NCBI GenBank assembly: GCA_036557785.1
Contig: DATBGZ010000069.1
Coordinates: 1 to 62,231 of the forward strand
Direction: 5' to 3'
Source: DATBGZ01 sp036557785
GTDB lineage: Bacteria > Actinomycetota > Actinomycetes > Mycobacteriales > Micromonosporaceae
DNA: 62,231 nt
The position numbers were made by a program, and so were the translations under genes. This document shows positions 35,648 to 43,544 of this stretch, piece after piece (the first letter of the stretch is position 1; every line of letters starts with the position of its first letter). The notes beneath the pieces are model-generated. The model saw only the letters and a program-made list of their open reading frames with translations. It was not told the origin of the DNA and made no database searches.

Positions 35648-36819
35648 TCCGCCTCGGCGGGCCCGGACTCGCTCAGCTGAGAGCGCATCCGGCGGCGCAG
35701 AGCCGCGATGCGCTCTCCGCCGAGCAGGCGCTTCGCCGCGGCGACGCACGCTGCCGCGCCGCCCCGGGCCGCGTTGAGGACCAGCGCCCGCGGTCGTGGC
35801 GCGAAGACGAACAGGTCGACCTCGTCCCAGCTCTCGTCGCCCAGCGACTGCTTGTACTGCGCGTCGCCGAACGCGAAGTCGAACGCGTCGATGTCCGGGT
35901 CACCCGCGAGTGCCTGCAGCACCGCGGCCATGAGGATGCCGCCCGGCTCGTCGTCGGAGAACGTGGGGTCGAAGGCGGTGTCGAAGAGGAAGAAGGTCCT
36001 GGCGTGGACCAGCCCGCTCAGGTACGCCGCGGGTACGCCCCGCACAGACAGGATCCAGATCCGGAACGGTCCACCCTCGACCGCCCAGGAGACGAGCGTG
36101 CGATGCAGGTCGTCGAGCGCGAACCCTGCGCCGATGCCCCGCTGGTAGCTGTGGGCGGTGATCTCGTCCAGCGTCTTGGCAACGACCGCGGAGTCGTCGT
36201 CGGACCCGACCCGGCGGACCTCCATCCGCGCCGACGCGTCCTCGAGGCGCCGTAGCCGCCGGCGCGTACGCTGCCTGGTGTTGCGCGAGCGAGCCGCCTG
36301 GTACGCCTCGAAGCCGTCCGCGAGGCCGGCCCGGTGGTGGCCCTGGGGCGGACCCGCCTGGCCGCGCCGGTACCACGGCACGTGCGCGAGGACGGCACGG
36401 TGCTCGGGCCCGTCCACGGCGATCTTCCCGAACTCGATGACGTCGACGTCGCGGCGCAGGGCCCTCTGCAGCGCGGCCACGACGGATGCGTGATCGTCGG
36501 CCGTACGGGCGCCGAGGATGCCGCCCGCGACAATCGTCAGCCAACGCGCCGGCACGCTCAGGAGCGTGCGGTAGCCCGCCTTCACGAGCAACGGCCGACG
36601 CTCCACCCGCCCCACGACGACGATCGGGTCGCGGGCAGGGTCCTCGAGGACAGCGACGTAGCCGGAGGTGCCGGCGTCGCGTTGCGTGCGCGTCACCAGG
36701 GTGAACAGGCCCCGCGACGCGTGGGGGGACTCTGGCGCGGCCCTGTCCCACAGTTCCGCGATGCGGTCGAGCTCCTCCGGCGAGGAGTACACAGAGACGT
36801 TCACGGCTTCACCGTCCAC
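35644..36819 (-). CDS. FemAB/BioF2-like GNAT transferase
   Basis: A 391-residue protein built of two GNAT-like halves. Visible are FEAYQAARSRNTRQRTRRRLRRLED near residue 170 (the basic RxxxR helix of BioF2/CelD proteins) and, in the second half, GPFRIWILSVRGVPAAYLSGLVHARTFFLFDTAFDPTFS, then a DFAFGDAQYKQSLGD motif typical of this family. Relatives in exosortase-A and cellulose clusters are thought to transfer acyl or aminoacyl groups to glycans. Here it is a candidate acceptor-side enzyme for the group made by the ligase/decarboxylase/ACP module. GTG 36804 is an alternative start. Confidence 0.85.
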   Translation of the reverse strand: MDGEAVNVSVYSSPEELDRIAELWDRAAPESPHASRGLFTLVTRTQRDAGTSGYVAVLEDPARDPIVVVGRVERRPLLVKAGYRTLLSVPARWLTIVAGGILGARTADDHASVVAALQRALRRDVDVIEFGKIAVDGPEHRAVLAHVPWYRRGQAGPPQGHHRAGLADGFEAYQAARSRNTRQRTRRRLRRLEDASARMEVRRVGSDDDSAVVAKTLDEITAHSYQRGIGAGFALDDLHRTLVSWAVEGGPFRIWILSVRGVPAAYLSGLVHARTFFLFDTAFDPTFSDDEPGGILMAAVLQALAGDPDIDAFDFAFGDAQYKQSLGDESWDEVDLFVFAPRPRALVLNAARGGAAACVAAAKRLLGGERIAALRRRMRSQLSESGPAEAD

Positions 36820-36871
36820 CCAGTTTCCCCGTACGGATGCGACTGTCCAGGATGGACGGTCGCGGCCCAGG

Positions 36872-38413
36872 TCACGCCGACGCCTCGGCGTCGCTGCGCC
36901 GTGGCCGGGCGAGCCGCGCCGCCAGCGGGCGCAGCTTGTCCAGCGCGAAGCGCCGGTCCGTCGCGGCGACGCCGGTGGTGAGGTACACCCCGAGGCCGGC
37001 GAGGCCGGCGACCACGAGCGGTACGGCCGCGGGACCCGGGACCTGTCCGAGGAGCAGGCACACGGGCACGGTCAGCACCCCGCCGAGCAGCGGCCGGACC
37101 GAGCGGCGCCCCACGGCCCGCAGCCGCACCCCTGCCCGGTGCAGCGCGAACCCGGTCAGCGGCAACGCGATCGCCAGCCCGATGATCACGTGGGCGACCG
37201 CGGTGCCGACCGCGCCCCCCCAGTGGGCGCCGAGCACGAGGGCCGGCACCAGGGTCAGGGCCCAGCACAGGTTGATCCACAGCGTCGCCCGCGTCGCACC
37301 CGCGCCGATGAGGATGTCCGCGGCGAAGTCGGTGAGCATCTTGATGGCGGTCAGCACCATGAGCACGCTCAGCACGCCCGCGGAGGGGAGCCACTGGGCC
37401 CCGAACACGACCTCGATGAGCGGCCGGGCCAGCGTGCTCAGCAGGACCGCGGCCGGCACCAGACCGGTGAGCAGCAAGGGGATAGTGCGCTCGACCCCGG
37501 CCGAGAGTTGGGCGGAGTCCTTCTCGGCGAGGCGCGAAAAGCCTGCCACCGAGACGTAGCGGACCGCCGTGGTGACGATGGTGGGGATCCAACTGGAGAT
37601 GTTGAAGGCCATCAAATAGAAGCCGAGCACCGTGGCGCCGAGCACGTGGCCCACGACCACGTAGTCGGCGTTCAGCACGACCGCCTCGACACCCAGGCCG
37701 GCGGCGAGCGGCAGGCCGAAGACGAGCAGGCGTCGGGCGATGGCGCGATCCAGCCCGTACCGCAGCGGCACCCGTCCCCACACCATCACGAGCACGCCGG
37801 TCACGACGGCGCCGGCGATGTTGCCCCAGGCGAAGCTGTACGGTCCGCCCATCGATGCGGCGAGCCCGATCGTCACCGCCGCGCCGACCACGAACCCGGC
37901 GGCGTTGGCCTTGATGAGCTTGTCCTGACGGAACTCGCGCATGATGACGCCCGCCCGGACCGCGGTGGCGCCGTCGATGAGGATCGCGATGGTGACCACG
38001 CGGACCACGCCGGCGGCCTGCGGCACACCGGCGAGCCGGGCGAACGGCTCCGCCAGGAACCAGAACGCCGCGAACACGGCGACGCTGAACGCCAACGCCA
38101 TGGCCGACGCGGTGGCGGCCATGTCTTCGATCCGGCCGCGCCACTGCACCGTCGCCGCGATGATCCCGACATCGTTGACGTGCATGACGAAGTGCAGTGC
38201 GGCGAGCGCCACCGCGTAGACGCCGTAGTCGGAGGGTAGGAGCAGCCGCGCGATGACGATCGAGACCGCGAAGTTGCCGAGCTTGACGGCCACCGTGCCG
38301 ATCAGGCTCCAGCTCAGCCCGCGACCCGCCTTGGCCGCGATCTCGGCCGTGGCGTCGCCAGGCGTGAGGTTGGCGTCGGCGCCGTCCGGGGTGGTTGGCG
38401 AGGCGACGGTCAC
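36872..38413 (-). CDS. Oligosaccharide flippase (Wzx-like, MOP superfamily)
   Basis: A 513-residue membrane protein with about 13-14 transmembrane helices. It opens with AAKAGRGLSWSLIGTVAVKLGNFAVSIVIARLLLPSDYGVYAVA-type sequence, characteristic of polysaccharide-synthesis flippases that move lipid-linked repeat units across the membrane. GTG 38413 is the start because it overlaps the upstream gene's TGA by 4 nt. It is transcribed with the Cys-rich duplicated protein gene, and the FemAB-like gene follows 52 nt later. Confidence 0.93.
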   Translation of the reverse strand: MTVASPTTPDGADANLTPGDATAEIAAKAGRGLSWSLIGTVAVKLGNFAVSIVIARLLLPSDYGVYAVALAALHFVMHVNDVGIIAATVQWRGRIEDMAATASAMALAFSVAVFAAFWFLAEPFARLAGVPQAAGVVRVVTIAILIDGATAVRAGVIMREFRQDKLIKANAAGFVVGAAVTIGLAASMGGPYSFAWGNIAGAVVTGVLVMVWGRVPLRYGLDRAIARRLLVFGLPLAAGLGVEAVVLNADYVVVGHVLGATVLGFYLMAFNISSWIPTIVTTAVRYVSVAGFSRLAEKDSAQLSAGVERTIPLLLTGLVPAAVLLSTLARPLIEVVFGAQWLPSAGVLSVLMVLTAIKMLTDFAADILIGAGATRATLWINLCWALTLVPALVLGAHWGGAVGTAVAHVIIGLAIALPLTGFALHRAGVRLRAVGRRSVRPLLGGVLTVPVCLLLGQVPGPAAVPLVVAGLAGLGVYLTTGVAATDRRFALDKLRPLAARLARPRRSDAEASA

Positions 38414-39438
38414 TCGGCGACCCGCTCCAGCCAGATCTCGCGCCAGTACGGCGGGATGGCCCGGGGGCAGCTCACGTTGTACGCGCCCTCGCAGACGATG
38501 CCCTCCAGCACCACGCACGGACTCTTCATCGTCAGCATCTTCCCGGTCCGCTCGTCGATGATCCGATTGACCCGACGGGCCACCCGGGCGGTGCGGCCGC
38601 AGAAGCGGGACATCTCCCCATCGAAACCCATACCGCGGTTGAGCTGGTCCGCGTCGAGGGTCCGCATGATCTCCTCCTTGGAGCGGATGCGGACCAGCTC
38701 GCCGGGCTGCAGGTTCTTGACCTCGGTGGGGGTTGGCCGTGCCGCCAAGCCCTTGATGAACGGCCAGTCCAGGCCCTCGCGGAAGCGCAACCGCCGAGGA
38801 AGGCGGTAGCGGCTGAACCGCTGCAGGCGGTTGAAGAAGCCGACCAGGAACGTGCCGAGGACCCAGAGCGGGCGCCGGTTGCCGGACCGGACGTCCTGCA
38901 CGTACTGGCCGAACTCGAGCAGGCGCAACATCTCCGGTGCCGCACGCGGCATCTCCGTCGCCTGGCACACATGGCGCTCGGCGCCATCCTCGGCGGGCTC
39001 GCGCCGGCTGTGCGCCAGCAGCAGGGGCAGCAGGCGCGGCCCGTCCTCATCGGCGCCCGGTGCGGGGACCACCGCGTTGTGGGTGCCCTCGACGCGCTTG
39101 AGCCAGGCCGTCTTCCAGTACATGAGGCACGCGGCCTGACACCCGTCGTGCGCGCTGCCGTCGCACCGGGACGCCGCGCCGACGAGGTGCACGGCGTCGG
39201 TCATCTTGTACATGCCGCTCTTGTTGACCGTGTCGCAGACCTTGTGCGCGACGCTCGCGACCGTGAACTGATATCCGCAGTAGCGCAGCATCTCCGGCAT
39301 GAACGGCAGTCCGTCGAGCTCGCCCTGATCGTCGAGGCTCGCCATGATCTCGGCTGCGGAGCGGACCTCGACCAGCTCGCCTGCCCGCAGGCGCACCGGC
39401 CGTGCGGCCGCCGCGCGCGCAAGTGCCTGGGTGCTCAC
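38410..39438 (-). CDS. Cys-rich protein with two tandem copies of an unknown domain
   Basis: A 342-residue soluble protein. Residues about 17-117 and 243-341 are two copies of one domain. Each starts with (L)xxGELVxxRSxxEIM and continues with EMxR(Y/F)CG (Cys54, Cys280) and a C-x7-C element (Cys92/Cys100 and Cys316/Cys324). Each ends with YWxxxWLxRV. The first copy has extra cysteines (68, 104) and the second has Cys308. A hydrophobic region (WVLGTFLVGFFNRLQRF, about 192-208) lies between them. The start resembles an SH3-like strand and the cysteines suggest metal or Fe-S binding. I do not recognise the family. It is coupled to the flippase gene by a 4-nt overlap. Confidence 0.8.
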   Translation of the reverse strand: MSTQALARAAAARPVRLRAGELVEVRSAAEIMASLDDQGELDGLPFMPEMLRYCGYQFTVASVAHKVCDTVNKSGMYKMTDAVHLVGAASRCDGSAHDGCQAACLMYWKTAWLKRVEGTHNAVVPAPGADEDGPRLLPLLLAHSRREPAEDGAERHVCQATEMPRAAPEMLRLLEFGQYVQDVRSGNRRPLWVLGTFLVGFFNRLQRFSRYRLPRRLRFREGLDWPFIKGLAARPTPTEVKNLQPGELVRIRSKEEIMRTLDADQLNRGMGFDGEMSRFCGRTARVARRVNRIIDERTGKMLTMKSPCVVLEGIVCEGAYNVSCPRAIPPYWREIWLERVAE

Positions 39439-39460
39439 GTGTCTCCTCTCCGGTGCTGGC

Positions 39461-40528
39461 TCAGGCGACCGGGACCTCGTCCCCGGGCCAACCGGTGGTG
39501 CCGGTCCAGCGCAACTTCTCGTCCAGCGCCCCCGACTCGCGCAGTGCCGCGATCCGCAGCAGCCGCTGGTGTCGCTCGCCCATCAGGTCCTCGAGCAACA
39601 GCCCGTACCGCCGGTAGTACTCGACGAGCTGCTCGATCCCCTTCGCAACCGTCCACTGAGGACGGAACTCCGGCACCTCCGCGGCGATGAGGTCGCAGGA
39701 GACCCGGTAGTTGCGGGCATCTGCCCCGCTGCCCTCGGCGAAGGTGACCGTGCCGCCGACGAGGTCGGCGACCATCTGGGCGACGTCGCGGATCAGGTAG
39801 TTCTCGCTGGTCTGGCCGACGTTGAAGGCGCGGCCGTGCACCGTCTCGCGCGGCGCGACCAGCAGGGCCTCGAACGCGGCACAGATGTCCTCGGCGTGCA
39901 CCAGTGGCCGCCAGGCCATGCCATCGCTGCGCAGCCGGACCTCACCGAGCAGCAGCGCGTGCCCGACCAGGTCGTTGACGACGATGTCGCCGCGGAGCCG
40001 GGGCGAGAAGCCGTACGCCGTGGCGTTGCGGAGGAAGACGGGGGAGAAGTCGTCGTCGGCGAGCGGCGCGAGGTCGCGTTCGGCGAGGATCTTCGACTCA
40101 CCGTACGGCGTCAGCGGGTTGAAGCTCGCGTGCTCGTCCAGTGGCGCGTCGTCGTCGCCCGCGCCGTACAGGCTGCACGACGAGGAGAACAGGAACCGCG
40201 GGACGCCCGCGTCCTTCGCCGCCTGGGCGAGCCGCACGGTGGACCGGTGGTTGACGTCGTAGGTCAGATCCGGGTCGAGGTTCCCGAGCGGGTCGTTGCA
40301 GAGCGCGGCCAGGTGGATCACGGCGTCTGGGGCGACCTCGGCGAGGTCCGCGGCGGTGACGTCGCGCAGGTCCACCCGCAGCGATGGCATCGGGTCGGGG
40401 ACCGGCCCGAGCGTGTTCGCGGCGAAGTAGCCGTTGTCGAGGCCGACCACGTCGTGTCCGGCGTCGCGCAGGCGCGGGACGAGAACACTGCCGAGGTAAC
40501 CCTCATGGCCGGTGACGAGAACGCGCAT
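39461..40528 (-). CDS. NAD-dependent sugar epimerase/dehydratase
   Basis: A 355-residue extended short-chain dehydrogenase. The nucleotide-binding GHEGYLGS is at residues 8-15, the catalytic Ser in FSSSCSLYG, and the Tyr-Lys pair in YGESK. ATG 40528 (MRVLVTGHEGYLG) is the start. Such enzymes act on nucleotide-linked hexoses. The neighbouring cytidylyltransferase and C-methyltransferase suggest a CDP- or dTDP-activated modified sugar. It is transcribed away from the methyltransferase gene across a 215-nt control region. Confidence 0.92.
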   Translation of the reverse strand: MRVLVTGHEGYLGSVLVPRLRDAGHDVVGLDNGYFAANTLGPVPDPMPSLRVDLRDVTAADLAEVAPDAVIHLAALCNDPLGNLDPDLTYDVNHRSTVRLAQAAKDAGVPRFLFSSSCSLYGAGDDDAPLDEHASFNPLTPYGESKILAERDLAPLADDDFSPVFLRNATAYGFSPRLRGDIVVNDLVGHALLLGEVRLRSDGMAWRPLVHAEDICAAFEALLVAPRETVHGRAFNVGQTSENYLIRDVAQMVADLVGGTVTFAEGSGADARNYRVSCDLIAAEVPEFRPQWTVAKGIEQLVEYYRRYGLLLEDLMGERHQRLLRIAALRESGALDEKLRWTGTTGWPGDEVPVA

Positions 40529-40684
40529 GACTCCTACCCTGCCGGAAGATGAGAGGCCTCCACCCGTCAGAACGTGGCGTGACGAGGCCATGAGGCGAGC
40601 GATGCGAGACAGCACGTACTGTACGGGAACCCCGGTTCGGGACACCGCATGACACCGCTGACGGATTCCTTACAAGCCATACCT

Positions 40685-40708
40685 GCTGTTTCATGACAGC
40701 GCTATAGG
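40685..40708 (+). promoter_or_regulatory. Inverted repeat next to a possible -10 box in the divergent control region
   Basis: GCTGT (40685-40689) and ACAGC (40696-40700) flank TTCATG and directly precede TATAGG (40703-40708), a plausible -10 element for the methyltransferase operon. No good -35 is present at 16-18 nt, so an activator or a non-housekeeping sigma factor is possible. The 40529-40743 gap separates the two divergently transcribed arms of the sugar-modification genes. Confidence 0.35.
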
Positions 40709-40743
40709 GTCTTTCCGCTAACGTGCGGGCGGGAGGTGACGCG

Positions 40744-42003
40744 GTGGTCGTGATGCGCGCGGGACGCGGTGATGCGGTGGTGTGCCGGCTCTGCGGACAG
40801 CCATTGACGCGTACTTTTGTCGACCTCGGTATGTCGCCCCTGTGCGAGAGCTACCTGTCCGCGCCCGACCTCGACGCAGCCGAGACGTTCTATCCGCTGC
40901 ATGTGCGCATCTGCACGCAGTGCCTGCTCGTCCAATTGCCGGCGTATGTGCCCGGCGAGGACATCTTCTCCGACTACGCCTACTTCTCGTCCTACTCGGA
41001 CTCGTGGGTCGCGCATGCCAAGCGCTACGCCGAAGCGATGACCGCGCGCCTCGGGCTCGGTGCCGAGTCGCTCGTAGTCGAGGTGGCGAGCAATGACGGC
41101 TATCTGCTGCAGCATTTCGTGGCGGCGGGCATCCCGGTCGTGGGCATCGAGCCAGCGGCGAACATCGCCGAGGTGGCACAGGCCAAAGGGATCCGCACCG
41201 AGGTCGAGTTCCTCGGCGCGGCCACCGGAGCCGACCTCGCCGAGCGCTACGGCCGGGCCGACCTCGTCGCCGGCAACAACGTCTATGCCCATGTGCCCGA
41301 CCTGGTCGGCTTCACGGCCGGGCTCGCGGCGCTGGTGAAGCCAACCGGACTGGTGACCCTGGAGTTCCCGCACCTGCTGCGCCTCATCGAGGGTCGCCAG
41401 TACGACACGATCTATCACGAGCACTACCAGTACCTGTCGCTGCTCACGGCATCGCGCGCCCTGGCAACCGCCGAACTCGTGGTCACCGACGTCGACGAGT
41501 TGCCCACGCACGGGGGATCGTTGCGCGTGTACGCCCGGCCGGCCGCCGTCGCGGGCGAGCCGTCCTCGGCCGTGGCCGCGGTGCTGGCGGCCGAGCAGGC
41601 CGCGGGACTCCACACAGTGGACGGCCACGCCGGCTTCGCCGAGGCGGTGTTCCAGATCCGGGCAGACCTCGTCTCTTTCCTGCTCGCGGCACGGGCCGAG
41701 GGCAAGACGGTCGTCGGCTACGGCGCCCCGGGTAAGGGCAACACGCTGCTCAACCACTGCGGCGTACGGGCCGACCTGCTCGCGTACACGACCGACCGCA
41801 GCCCATACAAGCAGGGCCGGTTCCTGCCCGGCACGCACATCCCGATCCACCATCCCGACCGCATCGCGGCCGACCGGCCCGACTATGTGTTCGTGCTGCC
41901 CTGGAACCTGCGTACGGAGATCACCGCGCAACTCGCCTATGTCGCCGACTGGGGCGGGCAACTCGTCTATCCCATTCCCCGCCTGGAGGTCGTGAAGCCG
42001 TGA
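40744..42003 (+). CDS. Sugar C-methyltransferase (zinc-containing, SAM-dependent)
   Basis: A 419-residue protein with the three-part architecture of NDP-sugar C-methyltransferases. An N-terminal zinc knuckle is formed by CRLCGQP and CTQCLLVQLP, followed by a SAM-binding domain with VVEVASNDGYLLQHF and a C-terminal Rossmann-like domain with VVGYGAPGKGNTLLNHCG. The HEHYQYLS segment carries the catalytic His. GTG 40744 follows GGGAGGTG; GTG 40750 and ATG 40753 are alternatives. Its 3' end overlaps the cytidylyltransferase gene by 4 nt, so it is the first gene of a sugar-activation operon. Confidence 0.92.
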   Translation: MVVMRAGRGDAVVCRLCGQPLTRTFVDLGMSPLCESYLSAPDLDAAETFYPLHVRICTQCLLVQLPAYVPGEDIFSDYAYFSSYSDSWVAHAKRYAEAMTARLGLGAESLVVEVASNDGYLLQHFVAAGIPVVGIEPAANIAEVAQAKGIRTEVEFLGAATGADLAERYGRADLVAGNNVYAHVPDLVGFTAGLAALVKPTGLVTLEFPHLLRLIEGRQYDTIYHEHYQYLSLLTASRALATAELVVTDVDELPTHGGSLRVYARPAAVAGEPSSAVAAVLAAEQAAGLHTVDGHAGFAEAVFQIRADLVSFLLAARAEGKTVVGYGAPGKGNTLLNHCGVRADLLAYTTDRSPYKQGRFLPGTHIPIHHPDRIAADRPDYVFVLPWNLRTEITAQLAYVADWGGQLVYPIPRLEVVKP

Positions 42004-42845
42004 AGGTCGTGCTCTTCTGTGGTGGCCTCGGCATGCGGATGCGCGAGGGCAGCCAGAGCGTGCCGAAACCCATGACCATGATCGGCGACCGACCACTGGT
42101 GTGGCACGTGATGCGCTACTACGCCGCATTCGGCCATACGGACTTCGTGCTCTGCCTCGGCTACGGTGCCGCCGCCGTGAAGGAGTACTTCCTGCACTAC
42201 GACGAGACGGAGTCGAACGACTTCACGATCCTCAGCGGTGGCCGCGAGATCAAGATGCACAGCACCGACATCGCGAACTGGAACATCGCGTTCATCGACA
42301 CGGGGCTCTCCTCGACCATCGGCGAGCGTCTGATGCGCGTGCGCGAGCACGTCGAAGGCGAGGAGGTGTTCCTCGCCAACTACGCCGACACCCTCACCGA
42401 CGCCCCGCTGAACCAGATGATCGAGGTGTTCCGGGCGAGCACGGCCACGGTGAGCATGCTGGCGGTGCCCCCGGTCTCCACCCACCACGTGGTGGAGATC
42501 GACGACGCGGGCCAGGTCACTGCCGTGCGCGAGGTGCACGAGCTGATGCAGTTCGAGAACGGCGGCTACTTCGTCATGCGCCCCGGCGTCTTCGACGCGC
42601 TCGTGGCGGGCGAGGACCTCGTGCCCGATGCCTTCGGCCGGCTGCTCAAGGAGAGTCGGCTGCTGGCCCAGCGGTACTTCGGCTTCTGGCGCGCGGCCGA
42701 CACCTTCAAGGACCGGGTGGAGCTGGAGGAGATGTTCCGCCGGCGTCAGTGCCCCTGGATGGTGTGGGACCCGTCCCACGGTGGCGCGGTCGGCGACGGC
42801 CTTGCCCAGCCGCGGCCCGTCGGGGCACCGGCCGCCACGCCATGA
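42000..42845 (+). CDS. Glucose-1-phosphate cytidylyltransferase-like sugar nucleotidyltransferase
   Basis: A 281-residue nucleotidyltransferase (RfbF-like). It has the activating loop LFCGGLGMRMREGSQSVPKPM, the sugar-binding YHYDE-type region (YFLHYDETESNDFTI) and FLANYADTLTD with the metal-binding Asp. The FENGGYFVMRPGVFD and FWRAADTFKDR blocks match glucose-1-phosphate cytidylyltransferases that make CDP-glucose. Related proteins can use other NTPs, so CDP-glucose is likely but unproven. It overlaps both neighbours by 4 nt. Confidence 0.88.
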   Translation: MKVVLFCGGLGMRMREGSQSVPKPMTMIGDRPLVWHVMRYYAAFGHTDFVLCLGYGAAAVKEYFLHYDETESNDFTILSGGREIKMHSTDIANWNIAFIDTGLSSTIGERLMRVREHVEGEEVFLANYADTLTDAPLNQMIEVFRASTATVSMLAVPPVSTHHVVEIDDAGQVTAVREVHELMQFENGGYFVMRPGVFDALVAGEDLVPDAFGRLLKESRLLAQRYFGFWRAADTFKDRVELEEMFRRRQCPWMVWDPSHGGAVGDGLAQPRPVGAPAATP

Positions 42846-43534
42846 CTACTCTGTCGCTTGTGGACGTACGGTCGGTGGTGGCCATTGGGGCCCATCCCGA
42901 CGACATCGAGATCGGGGCCGGTGGCCTGCTGCTCAGCCTGGCCGAGGCCGTGCCCGAGCTGACCGTCCACTATGTCCTGCTGACCGGCTCGGCGGTACGG
43001 CAGGACGAGGCGCGCACCGCCGCGTCGGCGTTCCTGCCCGGCGCACGCCTCTCGTACGGTCTGCACACGCTGCCCGACGGTCGGCTGCCTGGGCACTGGG
43101 GCGAGGTCAAGCAACTCCTGCACGACGAGGCCGCCGTTGTCGAACGCTCCGACCGAGAGGCCGGGCTTGACCGCTCTGGCCGCGGGGCCGGTGGCCCCGA
43201 TCTCGTGCTCTGCCCGTCCGCCCACGACGCCCACCAGGATCACCGCCTCATCGCCGAGCTGGCCACGACCGTGTTCCGCGACGCGTTCCTCGTCGGCTAC
43301 GAGATCCCGAAGTGGGACGGCGACCTGGGCCGGCCCAACGTCTACCTGCCACTGACGGATGAGGTGGCGCGCCGCAAGGCGGAGCTGCTCAACACCTCGT
43401 TCCCCTCGCAGAAGCACCACGACTGGTGGGACGACGAGGTGTTCCTCGGCCTCGCCCGGCTGCGCGGGATGGAGTGCCGATCCCGGTACGCCGAGGCCTT
43501 CTTCTGCACCAAGGCCGTGCTGCGACTGTCCTGA
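42842..43534 (+). CDS. PIG-L family deacetylase
   Basis: A 230-residue LmbE/PIG-L-type zinc hydrolase. The metal motif AHPDDIE lies near residue 18, with HDAHQDH near residue 122 supplying the remaining ligands. Family members remove the N-acetyl group from GlcNAc-type sugars. The ATG at 42842 overlaps the preceding stop. In this operon it probably deacetylates an amino sugar in the repeat unit, giving a free amine that could receive another acyl group. Confidence 0.92.
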   Translation: MTTLSLVDVRSVVAIGAHPDDIEIGAGGLLLSLAEAVPELTVHYVLLTGSAVRQDEARTAASAFLPGARLSYGLHTLPDGRLPGHWGEVKQLLHDEAAVVERSDREAGLDRSGRGAGGPDLVLCPSAHDAHQDHRLIAELATTVFRDAFLVGYEIPKWDGDLGRPNVYLPLTDEVARRKAELLNTSFPSQKHHDWWDDEVFLGLARLRGMECRSRYAEAFFCTKAVLRLS

Positions 43535-43544
43535 AGGGAGCGTC

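Noticed and set aside
33773..35749. A 658-codon minus-strand open frame opposite the Wzz/Wzy-like genes
   Set aside because: The encoded protein is Arg/His/Glu-rich with no domain. The plus-strand genes have membrane topology, overlaps and ribosome-binding sites that fit their families.
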